A DNA stretch of 8,023 bases from assembly GCA_003551785.1 (NCBI GenBank), contig PUNP01000409.1, positions 1 through 8,023 on the forward strand, in the 5' to 3' direction. The DNA comes from Candidatus Brocadiaceae bacterium (GTDB taxonomy: Bacteria > Planctomycetota > Brocadiia > SM23-32). Under the pieces are notes generated by a model, which saw nothing but the letters and a program-made list of their open reading frames with translations, had not been told where the DNA came from and searched no databases. Shown piece by piece: positions 5,826-8,023 of the stretch; the first letter of the stretch is position 1, and each line of letters opens with the position of its first letter. The position numbers and the translations under genes were made by a program.

Positions 5826-5925
5826 GCGCGTCTTCAGCAGCGCATCTGCGGCAAAAGTCAGCACTTGCAGTATACGAATACAGCGGCGTTTGACATTTGC
5901 CACAGATGCACCACTGAAAACGCGT
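5826..5925. repeat. Large imperfect palindrome, about 35-bp arms
   Basis: The left arm 5826-5860 is the reverse complement of the right arm 5891-5925 with about 80% identity over 35 positions and a 30-nt spacer. The outer 30 bases of each arm match at about 24 positions, mostly with transition differences. Inward, GCAAAAGTCA pairs with TGACATTTGC. Weak similarity may continue outward (TTTACCC at about 5813-5819 against GGGTTAA at about 5936-5942). The right arm is related to 245-278. It looks like an old, internally deleted MITE or a similar palindromic element. Confidence 0.6.
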
Positions 5926-6006
5926 GAAATGTTCGGGTTAAGCTACAGCCTTTGATTTTTGATATTTATGATGATGTACGGAATCTAAGCGCATAAAAGA
6001 AACTGT

Positions 6007-6025
6007 CCTCTGCGCTCTCTGCGGT
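6007..6025 (-). repeat. CGCAGAG short-period extragenic motif
   Basis: On the minus strand the sequence reads ACCGCAGAGAGCGCAGAGG, two CGCAGAG units close to 9-10 nt apart, preceded by a run of seven Ts. Similar motifs are, from memory, scattered between genes in several bacterial groups. It lies 30 bp past the protease stop. Confidence 0.35.
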
Positions 6026-6054
6026 AAAAAAAGAACTCTACTGAGAATTTAACA

Positions 6055-7392
6055 TTATTTTTGACCGGATATCAGCAAAGCTTTCATAACGTCAATAGCT
6101 CGCTGGAGCTGCACGTCCTCGAAGTCGTCGTGGTCTTCATTATCATTGTCAGGATCAGCTTCGTCACTGCCGTCCTGGTCACCATTCTCATTGTCATCAT
6201 CGGGGAATCTATCATCGAGTTCGGAAAGACGGCGGGCAAGCTTTCTGTTTTCTTCATCAGTCAGGCTTATTTCAATATGCGGAGTGACTCCTTTTTCCTC
6301 GATGGATGTTCCGCCTGGTGTATAATAAGCGGCGGTGGTAAGTTTCAAGGCGCCCCCGTTATTCTGAAGCGGCAGTACGGTCTGCACGCTTCCTTTCCCG
6401 AACGTGGTTTCTCCGATTATAAGTCCGCGGTTATTATCTTTAACGGCGCCGGCGAAAATTTCTGAAGCGCTGGCGCTGAACTTGTTCACCAGAACTATTA
6501 ACGGTGCTGCGGTGAGCGCATCATCTGTTTCCGTCTCATAAACACGTTCGCTTGTCGTGCGTCCTTTAGTACTGACAACGGTGGCGTCTTCCATGAACAT
6601 ATCGCTGATTTCCACCGCGCTGGAGAGGAGACCACCGGGGTTGAACCGGAAGTCAAGTATGAGTCCCTGCATGTTTCGTTCACGCAAATCCAGTACCGCT
6701 TTCCGCAAGTCTTCGATCGACCTTTCATGGAAAGAAGGGACATAAATGTAGCCAATATCCCATTGATCATCGATTATACTGACGCCCTGAACACCAGGAA
6801 TTTTGATGATTTCACGCGTTATTTCAAATTCTTCTTCTTCGCCGGTATCCTCATGAATCACAGTGATACGAACTTTAGTACCGGGTTCCCCACGCAAAAT
6901 TCTAACGGCTTCGTGAATGGATTCCAGCTCCGCCGCCTCATGGTATTCTTCACTTTCATAATCGTAGATTTTAGTGATAATATCTTTTGCCATCACGCCT
7001 TCACGGAAAGCGGGGGTACCCGGGATCGGCTCTTCGACTCGCAGTATTTTCTTCAGAGGATCGAAGGTTATCTTTATTCCCAACCCGCCAAATTCGCCAT
7101 GCGTATCTTCTTCAAACTGTTCCAGTCTGTCTTTTGGAATATATGAACTATAGTCGTCCAATTCACCCATCATACCGTGGTATGCGCCTTCCAGGAGCTG
7201 CTGAGGTGAAACATCTTCAATATAATGGTTTTGAATATGATGTATGGCCCAAAGCAGGGGGTGAAAGAATTCTTGCTGCCATTGGTCATTATTGTTGTTG
7301 GAAAAGGCGACAATGGGGCCAATGAGGATGCCTAATGTAAATCCCAATACGATGCCTATCATCAGTCTTTTTCTTTTTATTAAATCTTTCAT
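6055..7392 (-). CDS. S41 family C-terminal processing peptidase (CtpA/Prc type)
   Basis: S41 proteases use a Ser-Lys dyad to cut proteins near their C-termini and act outside the cytoplasmic membrane. The 445-aa product has an uncleaved-looking N-terminal anchor (residues 10-30, hydrophobic after KDLIKRKR), a PDZ domain (about 98-190, starting at FGGLGIKI) and a tail-specific protease core (about 200-385). The nucleophile is Ser308 within FSASASEIFAGA, the base is Lys333 in GETTFGKGSVQ, and Gln337 completes the set. The 25-residue Ser-to-Lys spacing equals that of E. coli Prc. Residues about 393-426 form an Asp/Asn/Glu-rich stretch before the usual terminal helix QLQRAIDVMKALL. ATG 7392 lacks a Shine-Dalgarno and is preceded by an A8 tract; Met11 is an alternative but would remove the basic residues before the anchor. 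Likely substrates are envelope proteins. Confidence 0.95.
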   Translation of the reverse strand: MKDLIKRKRLMIGIVLGFTLGILIGPIVAFSNNNNDQWQQEFFHPLLWAIHHIQNHYIEDVSPQQLLEGAYHGMMGELDDYSSYIPKDRLEQFEEDTHGEFGGLGIKITFDPLKKILRVEEPIPGTPAFREGVMAKDIITKIYDYESEEYHEAAELESIHEAVRILRGEPGTKVRITVIHEDTGEEEEFEITREIIKIPGVQGVSIIDDQWDIGYIYVPSFHERSIEDLRKAVLDLRERNMQGLILDFRFNPGGLLSSAVEISDMFMEDATVVSTKGRTTSERVYETETDDALTAAPLIVLVNKFSASASEIFAGAVKDNNRGLIIGETTFGKGSVQTVLPLQNNGGALKLTTAAYYTPGGTSIEEKGVTPHIEISLTDEENRKLARRLSELDDRFPDDDNENGDQDGSDEADPDNDNEDHDDFEDVQLQRAIDVMKALLISGQK

Positions 7393-7440
7393 TATTTTTT
7401 TTGGATTTAAATTTAGCCTGAAAAAAATGCTTAAACATTA

Positions 7441-7582
7441 GTCGTAAACTTTGTCGATCGTCAGCCCCCTCGCATCTGGTGCGCAACATATCATGCTACG
7501 GTTATCCTCATGTCAAGAGTTTCTAAAGACCACCAGTACCCTCAGAATACGAGAAATTCTTTTCTCCGACAAAGTTTACGAC
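7441..7582. repeat. Perfect 16-bp inverted repeat bounding 110 bp
   Basis: GTCGTAAACTTTGTCG (7441-7456) is exactly the reverse complement of CGACAAAGTTTACGAC (7567-7582). The match continues outward imperfectly: TTAAACATTA on the left against AAAGCTTAA on the right. A small non-autonomous element or two copies of a binding site are both possible. I see no clear target duplication. Confidence 0.6.
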
Positions 7583-7600
7583 AAAGCTTAACGGTTACAT

Positions 7601-7649
7601 CACGTTACTACATCACCACCGTGCCCTGTGCCGGTGGTGATGCTACGTG
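7601..7649. repeat. Strong hairpin, 11-bp stem with outer 5-bp stem
   Basis: CATCACCACCG (7611-7621) pairs perfectly with CGGTGGTGATG (7632-7642) around a 10-nt loop. Outside, CACGT (7601-7605) pairs with ACGTG (7645-7649) across an internal loop. There is no flanking T-run on either strand. It may be a repeat element or a stabilising 3' structure in the transcript of the Skp-like gene. Confidence 0.65.
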
Positions 7650-7692
7650 GTTCAATGAGAAGATACAATTCCGCATTCGTACGACGATGTTC

Positions 7693-7725
7693 TTACGGCA
7701 TACGGGCGGAACGCCGATGCCGTAA
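7693..7725. repeat. Strong hairpin just past the Skp-like stop
   Basis: TTACGGCAT (7693-7701) pairs with ATGCCGTAA (7717-7725), and inside it GGCG pairs with CGCC around GAA. It begins 29 bp beyond the stop of the minus-strand gene, where a terminator would be expected. On that strand it is not followed by a T-run, so termination would have to be rho-dependent or the hairpin may only protect the 3' end. Confidence 0.6.
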
Positions 7726-7754
7726 GGAGGCAAAACTCCGTTTTAGCAATTGAC

Positions 7755-8023
7755 TTAATCGAAATCCAGTTCCAGTTCGAGTCCTTCCTCGATGTCCGGT
7801 TCCGGCTCCACTGGCGGGGTTTCATCGTTATCCGCTATTTCATTGAGAATAGTATCAGTAATGTCAGTGCCGCCAACAATCAGCACATTGCTGTCGAAGA
7901 TAAAATCGTAACCGAGCTTATCCGCAGCGTCCTGAACATCTTCTTGCATGGCATCGAAGGCTTGTTCTTGCAGTTGAGCGCCCAGTTGCTGCATCTGCTG
8001 CTGCATGACTTGCTGCATCATTG
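7755..8023 (-). CDS. Skp/OmpH-like periplasmic chaperone, C-terminal part
   Basis: This is the 3' portion of a gene whose start lies beyond the window: the frame stays open through the last base, and the Met codons near 8021 sit inside a Gln/Met-rich coiled-coil region. Visible residues run from coiled coil (MQQVMQQQMQQLGAQLQEQ) through AADKLGYDFIFD, a short strand, GGTDITDTILNEI, and an acidic tail. The pattern of helix, GYD-hydrophobic-D, then D-I/L-T-D-x-hydrophobic-L is the C-terminal signature of OmpH/Skp family proteins. These are trimeric periplasmic holdases for outer-membrane proteins. The final 25 or so residues (NDETPPVEPEPDIEEG onward) are a strongly acidic extension not usual in E. 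coli Skp. Family assignment rests on about 40 residues. Confidence 0.7.
   Translation of the reverse strand, partial: MMQQVMQQQMQQLGAQLQEQAFDAMQEDVQDAADKLGYDFIFDSNVLIVGGTDITDTILNEIADNDETPPVEPEPDIEEGLELELDFD

Larger units (their letters stand above)
5311..6054. other. Gene-free hairpin island between convergent genes
   Basis: About 740 bp between the end of the MITE and the stop of the minus-strand protease holds no credible gene. It is dense in unrelated short palindromes (5331-5649), then a larger imperfect palindrome (5826-5925) and an 'accgcagagagcgcagagg'-type motif (6007-6025, minus strand). The open frame at 5499-5738 runs straight through three hairpins and has no ribosome site, so it is not called. 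Confidence 0.75.
7393..7754. other. Structured gap between the Skp-like gene and the protease
   Basis: This 362-bp interval contains three separate inverted repeats (7441-7582, 7601-7649, 7693-7725) and no convincing gene. The frames crossing it (7289-7489 minus, 7510-7725 plus) lack ribosome sites and homology cues. The protease promoter should lie near 7400-7500 on the minus strand, but I see only weak hexamer matches there. Confidence 0.6.

Noticed and set aside
6061..6465. Plus-strand 134-codon frame opposite the protease
   Set aside because: It is the complement of the acidic stretch and catalytic region of a clear S41 gene; its Val/Ile-rich start arises from Asp/Asn codons read backwards.
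7510..7725. Plus-strand 71-codon frame between the envelope genes
   Set aside because: It overlaps three inverted repeats and has no ribosome site; better explained as structured non-coding sequence.

Overview
The window looks like a bacterial chromosome segment of moderate G+C. Core genes are mixed with an unusual amount of palindromic extragenic repeat DNA. Gene content (rpsO-pnp, an NtrC-type sigma-54 activator, an S41 processing protease, a Skp/OmpH-like protein) fits a diderm bacterium. The PNPase wording (for example ASVCSGTLSLMDAG) and the many short hairpin repeats made me think of the PVC group, perhaps Planctomycetota. That placement is an impression and was not tested. There is no phage, CRISPR, rRNA or tRNA signal, and no transposase gene.

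Layout. Positions 1-128 hold one copy of a miniature inverted-repeat element (MITE), cut by the window edge. A small unrecognised gene (324-557, minus strand) is divergent from rpsO (821-1084, plus strand). Each has a good sigma-70-like promoter, and the two promoters are about 40 bp apart. pnp follows rpsO in the widely conserved order and ends at a strong terminator (3421-3457). Next is a self-contained sigma-54-dependent response regulator (3487-4860) with an atypical receiver domain, closely followed by an unrecognised charged protein of about 100 aa. Right at the stop codon of that gene sits a second, complete MITE (5166-5309). It is about 97% identical to the first and inverted relative to it, so the pair brackets the whole rpsO-pnp-regulator block.

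Positions 5311-6054 carry no gene. They are packed with hairpins: at least seven short perfect or near-perfect palindromes, three of them from one family with a compensatory stem change, and a larger imperfect palindrome of about 100 bp. One arm of that palindrome is related to a stretch near 245-278.

The right side is on the minus strand: a partial Skp/OmpH-like gene (running off the window end), a structured 362-bp gap, and an S41 C-terminal processing protease with a membrane anchor and a PDZ domain. Both encode envelope proteins and both carry strongly acidic C-terminal stretches.

Functionally, S15 and PNPase link translation and RNA turnover, and the regulator probably drives unknown sigma-54 promoters elsewhere. 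The protease and the Skp-like protein belong to envelope protein quality control. The most novel material is the repeat landscape: the stop-codon MITE insertion, the inverted MITE pair and the mixed hairpin island. The two small unrecognised genes and the degenerate receiver come next.
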